Notes under the pieces: generated by a model | What the model saw: only the letters and a program-made list of their open reading frames with translations | Databases searched by the model: none | What the model was told of the DNA's origin: nothing | In this document: piece by piece, positions 51,504 to 59,137 of the stretch | How positions within the stretch are numbered: the first letter of the stretch is position 1 | Layout of the letters: each line of letters opens with the position of its first letter | Translations under genes and position numbers: made by a program | NCBI GenBank assembly: GCA_020633335.1 | Contig: JACKDU010000006.1 | Span: 372,001-436,000, forward strand | Length of the DNA: 64,000 bases | From: Myxococcales bacterium | GTDB taxonomy: Bacteria; Myxococcota_A; Polyangia; Nannocystales; Nannocystaceae | Direction of reading: 5' to 3'

Positions 51504-52811
51504 GTGGCGAGGGGCGAGCAGGGGGCGAAGGACTCCGGGAGCCAGCTGATCGGCGACTTCCTGGTCCGCGCCCAGCAGACCGGCGAGGTCTCGGTGTCGA
51601 TCGCCAGGATCGTCCTCTGCCTCGCCTTCCTGGCGATGCACCTCCCCTTTCGTCTGGAGCTGATGATCGCCGGCGATCCGAAGTCGTGGATCCTGATCGG
51701 CGGCTTCCTCATCGGCCTCGGCTTCTCCTTCATGTCGCTCCGCTGGGGTCGCCTCGGCTCCGTGAGTCCGCGGCGGGTCTACCTCTCGGTGGCGGTCGAC
51801 GCCTTCCTCGTCTACGTGACGATCGCCTCCGGCGTGATCTGGCCGCACGAGGGCTACGTCGGCCTCCTCCGCGAGCACGAGCCGGCGATCGTCTACCTGG
51901 CGATCGTCGCCTCGGGGCTCCGGCTCTCGGAGCAGGGGGCGATCTTCGGGGCGGTGATCCACGGCCTCGGCCTGGTCGGGCTGCTGATCCTCGATCGCGC
52001 GCTCTGGGGTGACGCGCTCCGCTACACCTCGATGGAGATCGTCTTCGCCGGCGCCTTCGCGGTGGTCGCGTCGATCATCGCCTACTCGGTCGCCCACCGC
52101 ACCCGGACGCTGGTCCGTCAGGGGGCGAGCGCGGCCGTGCTGGCCGAGCGGGCGCGCCAGCGCCTCGGCGTCTACGTCTCCGAGGCGATCGCCGACAACG
52201 CGCTGGGGACCGCGGAGCTCGAGCTCGGCGGCGCGACCCGGCGGGCGGCGATCCTCTTCTCCGATCTCCGCGGCTTCACCCGCTACGCCGAGCGCCTGCC
52301 GCCCGAGCGCCTGGTCGAGGAGCTCAACGCCTACCTCAAGGCGATGGTCGAGGCGATCAAGGGCGAGGGCGGGGTCGTCGACAAGTACATCGGCGACGCG
52401 GTGATGGCGGTCTTCGGCCTGCCGAACGAGCGCCCCGGCGAGGCCGCGCGGGCGATCCGGGCGGCGGCGGCGATGAACGCCGCGCTCGCCGATCACAACC
52501 GCGAACGGGCGGCCCGCGGCCTCCCGCCGCTCGCCCACGGGATCGGCGTCCACTACGGGCCGATGGTCGCCGGCAACATCGGCACCCCGGAGCGCATGCA
52601 GTACACGGTGATCGGCGACGTCGTGAACCTGGCGAGCCGCCTCGAGTCGGCGACCAAGGAGGAGCACGTCGACGTCCTGATCTCGGCCGACGCGGTCGCG
52701 GCGGCCGAGGAGGCGGCGGCGAGCGGGCAGACGATCCCGCCGCTGCGTCGCCACGGGTCGCTGACCGTGCGCGGGCGCGAGCAGTCGCTCGAGGTCTTCA
52801 CCCTGGCGTGA
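51504..52811 (+). CDS. Class III adenylate/guanylate cyclase, membrane-bound
   Basis: 435 residues from GTG 51504. Six membrane helices form the N-terminal half (IARIVLCLAFLAMHLPFRL, WILIGGFLIGLGFSFM, VAVDAFLVYVTIASGVIW, AIFGAVIHGLGLVGLLILD and others). A linker (QGASAAVLAERARQRLGVYVSEAIAD) leads to the catalytic domain (about 245-430). There the first metal-binding Asp lies in AILFSDLRGFTRYAERLP, the second in VVDKYIGDAVMAVFG, and the transition-state region is YTVIGDVVNLASRLE. The Lys in DKYIGD suits adenine recognition, so cAMP is the likelier product. The six-helix type without a visible ligand domain may sense the membrane state. A broken second copy of its 3' end lies 880 bases downstream. 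Confidence 0.92.
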   Translation: MARGEQGAKDSGSQLIGDFLVRAQQTGEVSVSIARIVLCLAFLAMHLPFRLELMIAGDPKSWILIGGFLIGLGFSFMSLRWGRLGSVSPRRVYLSVAVDAFLVYVTIASGVIWPHEGYVGLLREHEPAIVYLAIVASGLRLSEQGAIFGAVIHGLGLVGLLILDRALWGDALRYTSMEIVFAGAFAVVASIIAYSVAHRTRTLVRQGASAAVLAERARQRLGVYVSEAIADNALGTAELELGGATRRAAILFSDLRGFTRYAERLPPERLVEELNAYLKAMVEAIKGEGGVVDKYIGDAVMAVFGLPNERPGEAARAIRAAAAMNAALADHNRERAARGLPPLAHGIGVHYGPMVAGNIGTPERMQYTVIGDVVNLASRLESATKEEHVDVLISADAVAAAEEAAASGQTIPPLRRHGSLTVRGREQSLEVFTLA

Positions 52812-52830
52812 CGGAGGCGCGGCGCAGGTC

Positions 52831-53568
52831 ATGGAGACCCAACATCCTCAGCAGCCCCTGCATCCGGGGTTGAGCGCGAGCTCAGAGGCTCGTCCGTCGT
52901 GGGCCCAGGCCGCCGAGCGCCTCCTGGGTCTGAGCCCGCGGCTGCTCCGGAGCGACGAGATCGAGCTCGCGCGCGGCCTGCTCTACGACGTCTACTATCG
53001 GGAGCAGGGGTGGGAGCCGCTGCAGCCGAACGCCTCGGGCCTCCGCGCCGACCACGAGCGCCGCCGCTTCGAGGACGAGCTCGACTTCGTCGCCGTTTGG
53101 GTCGGGCTCTTCGCCCGCGGCGGCGAGCTCGTGGGGGTCACCCGGATCCTCGAGCGGGCCGCGCTCGGGCGCCTCGAGATCGAGCGCTACCAGGAGCTCC
53201 CTCCCGAGCTCATTCGCGATCGCGTGGTCGTCGAGGCCAACCGCGTGGCCGTCCGCGGATCTCACCGCGGGCAGATCGCGCTGGCGCTCCTGGCCATCTA
53301 CTGCGACTGGATCGCGCGCCAGCTCGGGGCCGATCGCTCGATCGGGACGGCGAGCTCGAGGATCGTCCGCGGGCCCGCGCGGGCGTACGGCTGGCGCCCG
53401 GCGGGCCTCTCCTTCCGCTATCACCCGGACGACCCCGAGGCGGTCGAGCTCATCTACTACGACTTCGACGCGCGCCACCTCCGGATCCTCGGCCGCTGGC
53501 TGGCGCTGCGCCTGCGCCGGCTCGTCCGCCGCTCGCGCCGACGACGCGCCGGTCGCGGCGCGGGCTAG
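52831..53568 (+). CDS. GNAT-type acyltransferase similar to FeeM/LuxI-like acyl amino acid or autoinducer synthases
   Basis: 245 residues starting 20 bases after the cyclase stop. The core LRSDEIELARGLLYDVYYREQGWEP resembles the N-terminal block of FeeM N-acyl amino acid synthases and acyl-homoserine-lactone synthases (LYxVYxxEQGW). It is followed by VGLFARGGELVGVTRIL, VVEANRVAVRGSHRGQIALALLAIYCDWIARQLG (the acyl-CoA/ACP-binding GNAT region) and a basic C-terminal tail (RRLVRRSRRRRAGR). The expected reaction is transfer of a fatty acyl group from ACP to an amino acid or similar amine. The product is unknown; an acyl-amino acid signal or surface lipid is plausible. It sits between a cyclase and a remnant of a second cyclase, so it may have arrived by recombination. 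Confidence 0.72.
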   Translation: METQHPQQPLHPGLSASSEARPSWAQAAERLLGLSPRLLRSDEIELARGLLYDVYYREQGWEPLQPNASGLRADHERRRFEDELDFVAVWVGLFARGGELVGVTRILERAALGRLEIERYQELPPELIRDRVVVEANRVAVRGSHRGQIALALLAIYCDWIARQLGADRSIGTASSRIVRGPARAYGWRPAGLSFRYHPDDPEAVELIYYDFDARHLRILGRWLALRLRRLVRRSRRRRAGRGAG

Positions 53569-53570
53569 CC

Positions 53571-53690
53571 CTCGTCGTCGCCCGCGATCGCGTCGTCGGC
53601 CGGGGGGCGAGTGGCTGCGGCGGGCTGCGAGGCATGGATCGCTGACGGTGGGTGGGCGCGAGCAGTCGTCTTCACCCTCGCGGACTGGCG
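53571..53690 (+). pseudogene. Relic of the 3' end of a second cyclase copy
   Basis: GGATCGCTGACGGTG, then GGGCGCGAGCAGTCG and TCTTCACCCTCGCG (53635-53686) correspond to 52756-52806, the end of the intact cyclase (GSLTVRGREQSLEVFTLA), with a 6-base deletion. Upstream, weaker similarity extends to about 53571, with frameshifts. It is too degraded to code for protein. The gap up to the 53760 start holds nothing else. Confidence 0.7.
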
Positions 53691-53748
53691 CGCAGGGCGC
53701 GCGTTCTGGCGGCCCGGGCCCTGCGTTCATGAGATCGGCCCGCTGTGA

Positions 53749-53754
53749 TAGCTT
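53749..53754 (+). promoter_or_regulatory. Putative -10 hexamer, leaderless start at 53760
   Basis: TAGCTT (in TGATAGCTT) followed by 5 bases and ATG 53760, the first gene of the ATPase/TPR pair. Confidence 0.4.
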
Positions 53755-53759
53755 CCGAC

Positions 53760-55121
53760 ATGCCCTCGACGCTCCAGCGCTGGCAGGACATCTACAGGAT
53801 CTTCGATCCGATCGAGCCGGCATCGGCCGAACTCCGGGTGGCGCGGGGCCTCTACAACCCGCTCTCCGAGAAGATCGTCCCGCGCCTCGGGCTTCCCCTA
53901 CCGCATCAGAAATACGTGCTTGCGGGCGGGATCGGGAGCGGCAAGAGCACCGAGTTGCGGGCGACCGTCGAGGGGCTCGCGGGCTCCAAGCTGGTCGTCC
54001 TGGTCGACCTGTGGCGCCACTTCGAGTCGACCGTCGTTGACCCCGGCGCCCTGGACCACCTGCAGCCGGCGGAGCTCGTCGGGCTCCTTGGGCTAGCCAT
54101 CCTTCGGACGGGGAATGACCTCCTCGGGCATGACTGGCGCGGCCTCGACAAGCGGCTCGGCAGCGCGATCGCGGGGATTCGCGCCTCGTCCGGGGACGAG
54201 GGGAAGGGGCCGGCGCTCGATGTGGTGGCGCTCTCGAAGGGCATCGCGGTCCTCGTCGGAGGCGCGCTCGCGGGCCCCGTCGGCGCGATTACCGGGGGCA
54301 TGGTGAAGGCCGGCGTCGACGGTGGTCTGAAGCTCCTTGAGGCGTCCACGACCTGGGAGTGGAAGGTCGGTCTACGCGATCGCAAGCGGACCTCCGACCA
54401 GGACGCGCCGGTGCGGGCGGTGCTCCAGGCGACCAATGCCCTGCTCGACGACATCCGCGCGCACTACAAGCGCGAGATCGTGCTCCTGGTCGATGGGCTC
54501 GATCGGATCCAGGAGGCGGCGACGTTCGAAGATCTCGTCGTCGAGTCCAGCCTCCTCGGCGAGCTGCGCTGTGATCTGGTGGCGACCTTGCAGCTCGGTC
54601 TGGTCCAGCGATACCGGTCGCGCCTGCATTGGTGCAAGCCCTTCGATTTCACCTACGTGCCGATCGCGCTCCAGAGCGATCCGACGAATCCAGACCCCAG
54701 GGGGATGAATTTCTTTGAGTCGCTCTCTGCCCAGCGCTTCAAGAAGCTGGGGATCGAGGCCCCGATCGCGACGGAGTTCATCCGTCAGCTCGCCTATCAC
54801 TCCGGGGGGCGCCTGCGGGACTTCATCGCGCTGGTCCGCGAGGTCGCCGTGCAGGCCATGCTGGGAGACGCACCCACGGCCACGCGTGAGCACATCGAGG
54901 AGGCTGTGGACCAGCTCCGACGAGATCGCGAGAGCGGGCTGAACGCCGAGCACCTGAGGGTGCTCTCGGAGGTCCTCAGCGATCCTCAACATCGCCTCCC
55001 CGGCGGGGATATCGCGTTGAACCTGCTTGATCGCCAGCTCCTGCTGGCCTACCCCAACAAGAGCACGTGGTACCTCCCACACACCATCCTGATGCCGCGG
55101 CTCCACGGCACGGCTGGCTAG
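53760..55121 (+). CDS. P-loop ATPase (AAA/STAND-like) of a putative conflict system
   Basis: 453 residues. The Walker A is AGGIGSGKST (residues 55-64) and the Walker B is REIVLLVDGLDRI (238-250) with adjacent Asp residues. Between them lies a Gly/Ala-rich hydrophobic stretch (GIAVLVGGALAGPVGAITGG, 161-180) that could be a membrane-active or buried hairpin. The C-terminal part has SAQRFKKLGIEAPIATEFIRQLAYHSGGRLRDFIALVREV and a winged-helix-like end. Together this resembles AAA/STAND ATPases rather than transport ATPases. Third-position GC is clearly lower than in flanking genes (for example AATTTCTTTGAG), suggesting horizontal gain. It lies 11 bases before the TPR gene, so the pair is an operon. 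A regulatory or defence role is inferred from this layout. Confidence 0.82.
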   Translation: MPSTLQRWQDIYRIFDPIEPASAELRVARGLYNPLSEKIVPRLGLPLPHQKYVLAGGIGSGKSTELRATVEGLAGSKLVVLVDLWRHFESTVVDPGALDHLQPAELVGLLGLAILRTGNDLLGHDWRGLDKRLGSAIAGIRASSGDEGKGPALDVVALSKGIAVLVGGALAGPVGAITGGMVKAGVDGGLKLLEASTTWEWKVGLRDRKRTSDQDAPVRAVLQATNALLDDIRAHYKREIVLLVDGLDRIQEAATFEDLVVESSLLGELRCDLVATLQLGLVQRYRSRLHWCKPFDFTYVPIALQSDPTNPDPRGMNFFESLSAQRFKKLGIEAPIATEFIRQLAYHSGGRLRDFIALVREVAVQAMLGDAPTATREHIEEAVDQLRRDRESGLNAEHLRVLSEVLSDPQHRLPGGDIALNLLDRQLLLAYPNKSTWYLPHTILMPRLHGTAG

Positions 55122-55132
55122 ACCGCCTCCGA

Positions 55133-57694
55133 GTGATCCTGAGCCTCGATGGGTCGGGGCTCGTGGTGCTTCTGCGGGGGGGGCATGACGCTGCAGCTCC
55201 CGAGCTCATCACGTCAATCTTGGAGGGGCCCGGGAGCGCGCCGTGTCGGGTTGTGTTTGACGAACCCGAGATGCTCCTCCACCCCGAAGGAGCGCGGGTG
55301 GTGCTGGTCGAGCCGGGCACGCACGCGCGGTGGCTCAACCTCCACCGACCGATTGTCCGCGAGCGGCGCTTCACGGTCCTGCTCTGGTGCAGCGCTTCAT
55401 GCGTTGATTCGTTGAAGCGCGACGCGCCCGACTTCATGGACTGGATCTCGCACCGTATCGAGGTCCCGGCGATGGCGCCTCGCTACGTCGTCGAGGAGCT
55501 CCGCGCCAGTGAGCGCGAAGGCGGAGTTCTGGGGGTGAGCCGCGCGCCGCTGGTCCCGACTGGATGGCGTGTGGTGTCTGCGTTGGCGCCCTTCGGCGAA
55601 CTCCGCGACGCCTGCCGTCAGGCGCCCGTGTGGGTCACGGATGTGCATGATGCGCTCGGCTGGCTTGGCGCTCGTGTCGCGCAAGTGGCGGCCGGAGAGC
55701 GACATGGTTTGGTCCTCGCCGACCCGCGGGTCCTGGGCGCGGACGAGCGGTGGCTCGACGCTCGGCCGGTGCCGTGGCGGGAGGCTGCGCGACAGCTTGA
55801 GGCTCAGGGGGTGGCGGAGCCGGGTGTCCGCGCGGCTTTGATGGGGTTGGATCCGCGAGCGCTCGGGGTTGAGCGACCGGAGCCCATTCGGCTGACGATG
55901 GATCCGCGCTGGGTCGTCTTGATGGAGCGGGCTCGAGAGGCGCCGGATGTGGAGCTGATTCGTCTCGCCGCCGAGCTCGAGCTCGTGAGCCTAGCCGAGG
56001 CCTGGTTGACGGAAGCAGCGGTGACACCGTCGATCGCGGCTGAGGCCCTTCGAATCCGAGCTCAGCGGGCGCTTCGATCGGGAGACAGCGAGGGGGCCCT
56101 CAGACTCTTGAGCGAGGCGATCGTCGGTGCGCAGGGGGACGAACGCGAGCGCGCCGAATGCCTCCATGATCTTGCGATCGTGCTTGTGGTCCGAGGTGAG
56201 CTGAGCGAGGCCATGCGGATCCTGCAAGCACAGCTTCCGGTCTACGAGCGGCTCGGCGACATACGCTCGCGGGCCGTCACCATGGGGCAGATCGCCGACA
56301 TCCTCTCGGCGTGGGGGCAACTCGACGAGGCCCTCCGCATCTTCGAGGCCGAAGTCCTTCCTGCCTTCGAGCGGCTCGGCGCTCTGCGCTCCCGGGCGGT
56401 CACCATGGGTCAGATAGCCGGCATCCTCCAGGCGCGGGGCCAAGTCGACGAGGCGCTCCGCGTCTTCGAGGCCGAAGTCCTTCCTGGTCCTTCGAGCGGC
56501 TCGGCGACGTTCGCTCCCGGGCGGTCACCATGGGGAAGATCGCCGACATCCTCCAGGCGCGGGGCCAACTCGACGACGCCCTCCGCATCCGCGAGGAGGA
56601 AGAACTCCCCGTCTACGAGCGGCTCGGCGACGTTCGCTCCGGGCGGTCACCCATCCAGGGAAGATCGCCGACATCCTCGTGGCGCGCGGCCAACTCGACG
56701 ACGCCCTCCGCATCTTTGCGGCCGAAGTCCTTCCTGCCTTCGAGCGGCTCGGCGACGTTCGCTCCGGGCGGTCACCATGGGGAAAATCGCCGACATCCTC
56801 CAGGCGCGCGGCCAACTCGACGACGCCCTCCGCATCCGCGGGAGGAAGAACTCCCCGTCTACGAGCGGCTCGGCGACGTTCGCTCGCGGGCGGTCACCAT
56901 GGGGAAGATCGCCGACATCCTCCAGGCGCGCGGACAACTCGACGACGCCCTCCGCATCCGACAGGAGGAAGAACTCCCCGTCTACGAGCGGCTCGGCGAC
57001 GTTCGCTCCCGGGCGGTCACCATGGGGAAGATCGCCGACATCCTCACGGCGCGCGGGTCAACTCGACGACGCGCTCCGCATCCGCAGGAGGAAGAACTCC
57101 CCGTCTACGAGCGGCTCGGCGACGTTCGCTCCCGAGCGGGCCGTCACCATGGGGAAGATAGCCGACATCCTCACGGCGCGGGGTCAACTCGACGATGCGC
57201 TTCGTATCCGACAGGAGGAAGAACTCCCAGTCTTCGAGCGGCTCGGCGAAGTTGGTGAACAGGCCGTCACCGTGGGGAAGATAGCCGACATCCTCACGGC
57301 GCGGGGGTACCTCGACGATGCGCTCCGCATCCGCCGGGAGGAAGAACTCCCGGTGTTCGAGCAGCTCGGCGATGAGCACTCCCGGGCGGTCACGATGGGG
57401 AAGATAGCCGACATTCTCCAGGCTCAGGGAAAAGTCGACGAAGCGCTCCGGACTCGCACGGAGGAACAACTCCCGGTCTACGAGCGGCTCGGCGACGTTC
57501 GCTCCCTCCTCGTCGCTCACGTCAAGGTCGCGCTCACGCTCCTCCTCCGTCGCCGAGCCGAGGACGTCCCGGAGATAGCCCGTCAACTCGGCGAGTCTCT
57601 GTCCGCCGCCCGGGCGCACGGCTTTGCCGTGGAGGCCGGCCAGATCGCAGAGATCATGGAGCAGCTCGGCTTGCCACTCCCGGCGGAGCAGTGA
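55133..57694 (+). CDS. TPR-repeat protein paired with the ATPase, with frame-disturbed repeat array
   Basis: Up to 853 residues from GTG 55133; an earlier GTG at 55067 would overlap the ATPase gene. The N-terminal ~150 residues include ITSILEGPGSAPCRVVFDEP, RWLNLHRPIVRERRFTVLLWC and KRDAPDFMDWISHRIEVPA. This type of module ('LNL..R', 'APDF..W') I associate with bacterial NTPase/TPR conflict proteins. Residues ~300-840 are tetratricopeptide repeats of 41 residues (VTMGKIADILQARGQLDDAL-like). The DNA repeat units carry indels, so part of the array reads in other frames as Ser/Pro/Arg-rich sequence, yet no stop occurs and the frame is restored before the C-terminus (EQLGLPLPAEQ). This is a functional gene, a decaying one or an assembly problem; sequence alone does not say. 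Confidence 0.68.
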   Translation: MILSLDGSGLVVLLRGGHDAAAPELITSILEGPGSAPCRVVFDEPEMLLHPEGARVVLVEPGTHARWLNLHRPIVRERRFTVLLWCSASCVDSLKRDAPDFMDWISHRIEVPAMAPRYVVEELRASEREGGVLGVSRAPLVPTGWRVVSALAPFGELRDACRQAPVWVTDVHDALGWLGARVAQVAAGERHGLVLADPRVLGADERWLDARPVPWREAARQLEAQGVAEPGVRAALMGLDPRALGVERPEPIRLTMDPRWVVLMERAREAPDVELIRLAAELELVSLAEAWLTEAAVTPSIAAEALRIRAQRALRSGDSEGALRLLSEAIVGAQGDERERAECLHDLAIVLVVRGELSEAMRILQAQLPVYERLGDIRSRAVTMGQIADILSAWGQLDEALRIFEAEVLPAFERLGALRSRAVTMGQIAGILQARGQVDEALRVFEAEVLPGPSSGSATFAPGRSPWGRSPTSSRRGANSTTPSASARRKNSPSTSGSATFAPGGHPSREDRRHPRGARPTRRRPPHLCGRSPSCLRAARRRSLRAVTMGKIADILQARGQLDDALRIRGRKNSPSTSGSATFARGRSPWGRSPTSSRRADNSTTPSASDRRKNSPSTSGSATFAPGRSPWGRSPTSSRRAGQLDDALRIRRRKNSPSTSGSATFAPERAVTMGKIADILTARGQLDDALRIRQEEELPVFERLGEVGEQAVTVGKIADILTARGYLDDALRIRREEELPVFEQLGDEHSRAVTMGKIADILQAQGKVDEALRTRTEEQLPVYERLGDVRSLLVAHVKVALTLLLRRRAEDVPEIARQLGESLSAARAHGFAVEAGQIAEIMEQLGLPLPAEQ
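56236..57525 (+). repeat. 123-bp tandem repeat array with indels, about 11 units
   Basis: The marker GCTCGGC of each unit lies at 56251, 56374, 56499, 56622, 56747, 56868, 56991, 57114, 57241, 57364 and 57487, giving spacings of 123, 125, 123, 125, 121, 123, 123, 127, 123 and 123. Central units are nearly identical, a sign of recent copying. Deviations of +2, +2, -2 and +4 sum to +6, so the frame returns. Units encode 41-residue TPRs. Confidence 0.95.
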
Positions 57695-57749
57695 CAGGTC
57701 GGCGTCCTCAGGAACGAGAGCGCGACCGAGAGGCTCGCCAGCGGTCGGA

Positions 57750-58928
57750 TCAGCCCTCGTCGTCGGCTGTCTGATCGTCCTCGCGCGTCGCGCTCGCGGG
57801 CTGCTCCGAGCTCTCCTTCGCGGCCTCGGCCGCGGCCTCTTCCGAGGTGTCCTCCTGGACAGGCTCGCCGGGGGTCTGGGCGGCGGCTTCGCCGGGATCG
57901 GCGTTGCTGTCCTCGGGGACAGACTCATCAACCGCCCCGGCCCCCGCGCCGAGCCCGGCCCAGAAGGCCTCGAGCGCGGCCGCGGTCTCCGGCAGCTTCT
58001 CCCAGTGCGGGAGGCCCCGGGTCGGGACGATCCGGATCGCCTTCCACTTCGGATTGCGCCCCATCACCTCCGGCAGCCGCTCAAACGACACGTGCGCGTC
58101 CTCGTCGTAGATCGCCAGCGTCGGCGTCTCCAGGCGGGCGTAGGTGCTCTCGGCGATCGCCGGGGTGAAGAGGCGGCCGGCGATGAAGCAGAGCGGGGCG
58201 TGGGGCGCCCCGGGCTGGTGGGAGGTGAGGAAGGCGTAGTGCCGGAGCCCGTGGTCGACCTCGCCGGCGAAGGAGCGCTTCAGGAAGTAGTGGAGGCTCG
58301 GGCGGGTGACCAGGAGGTCGTAGAAGGGCTGGCGCCAGAGCGAGAGATCAAACGCCGCGTGGACCCGCCGGGCCCGCGGGCTCTCGCCGCCGCGGGCCTC
58401 GGCGCTGAGGCCGGTCGGCGAGAGGAAGGCGAGGGAGTGGAAGGCCTCGGGGCGGAGCTGGGCCGCCAGGGCCGCGAACTCGCAGGAGACGGAGAGGGCG
58501 ATCACGTCCGCCGGGGCGCCGACCACCGCGGTCAGGAAGTCGACGAGCGCGTCGCGGTAGAGGGTCGGCGAGTAGTCGCGCTCGCGGCGATCGGAGGTGC
58601 CGAAGCCCGGGAGGTCGATCGCGTAGACCGGCCGGGTCGCCCGGAAGTGCTCGAAGAGGGGCCGCATCTCGTAGGCCGAGGCGGCCGCGTTGACGCTGTG
58701 GATCAGCACCAGCGGCCGGCCGCTCGCCGTGTGATCGACGTAGTAGCCGAGCTCGCCGGCGACGCTGGCGAAGCGGCGCTGCTCGGCCGCGAGGGCCGGC
58801 GGGAGGTCGACCTTGTGGTCGATCGCCAGGCGGCTGTAGGCGATCCAGCCGGCGGCGGTGGCGAGGAGCGGGGCGGCGACGTTGGTCGCCCCGTAGCGGA
58901 GGAAGTTGATCGGCGAGAGGAGGCTCAT
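57750..58928 (-). CDS. Alpha/beta hydrolase with disordered acidic C-terminus
   Basis: 392 residues from ATG 58928 (MSLLSPINFLRYG); a longer frame to 59045 exists but its extra 39 residues look like non-coding sequence. The hydrolase fold has LVLIHSVNAAASAYEMRPLFEHF, VYAIDLPGFGTSDRRE and the nucleophile elbow VIALSVSCEFAALAAQ, where the Ser of SVSCE fills the G-x-S-x-G position in altered form. A late GLPHWEKLPE supplies the catalytic His. After residue 330 there is a Glu/Ala/Pro-rich tail without structure. The enzyme's substrate is unknown. Two palindromes (TGTCC-N4-GGACA) lie in the tail region at 57848 and 57908. Confidence 0.82.
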   Translation of the reverse strand: MSLLSPINFLRYGATNVAAPLLATAAGWIAYSRLAIDHKVDLPPALAAEQRRFASVAGELGYYVDHTASGRPLVLIHSVNAAASAYEMRPLFEHFRATRPVYAIDLPGFGTSDRRERDYSPTLYRDALVDFLTAVVGAPADVIALSVSCEFAALAAQLRPEAFHSLAFLSPTGLSAEARGGESPRARRVHAAFDLSLWRQPFYDLLVTRPSLHYFLKRSFAGEVDHGLRHYAFLTSHQPGAPHAPLCFIAGRLFTPAIAESTYARLETPTLAIYDEDAHVSFERLPEVMGRNPKWKAIRIVPTRGLPHWEKLPETAAALEAFWAGLGAGAGAVDESVPEDSNADPGEAAAQTPGEPVQEDTSEEAAAEAAKESSEQPASATREDDQTADDEG

Positions 58929-59124
58929 GGCTGGATCGCTGGGCTCGGGCCCGAGGGCCGCGCGGGTCCTCGGTGTGTCACGCGGGCCGCGGAGCGGCGA
59001 GCGAAAACCCTGCGAAGAGGCCATCCAAGCCCGAATTCGCGGCAATAACGGCGAACCAAGGTGACCCCAGCGCCGCCTGCGCGACCTCGCCCCTCTCGCC
59101 CCCCATCGCCGCCCGCGTGGGCGC

Positions 59125-59130
59125 TATCAT
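59125..59130 (+). promoter_or_regulatory. Putative -10 hexamer, leaderless start at 59138
   Basis: TATCAT followed by 7 bases and ATG 59138. The 209-base divergent gap to the hydrolase shows no other feature. Confidence 0.55.
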
Positions 59131-59137
59131 CGCTGCG

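Noticed and set aside
56236..57525. CRISPR-like array in the TPR gene
   Set aside because: Units are 123-bp coding repeats with conserved sequence throughout, not repeat-spacer alternation.
53760..57694. A complete toxin-antitoxin or named defence system
   Set aside because: No nuclease, TIR, kinase or known effector motif was found. Only the ATPase/TPR layout supports a conflict role, so no system name is given.
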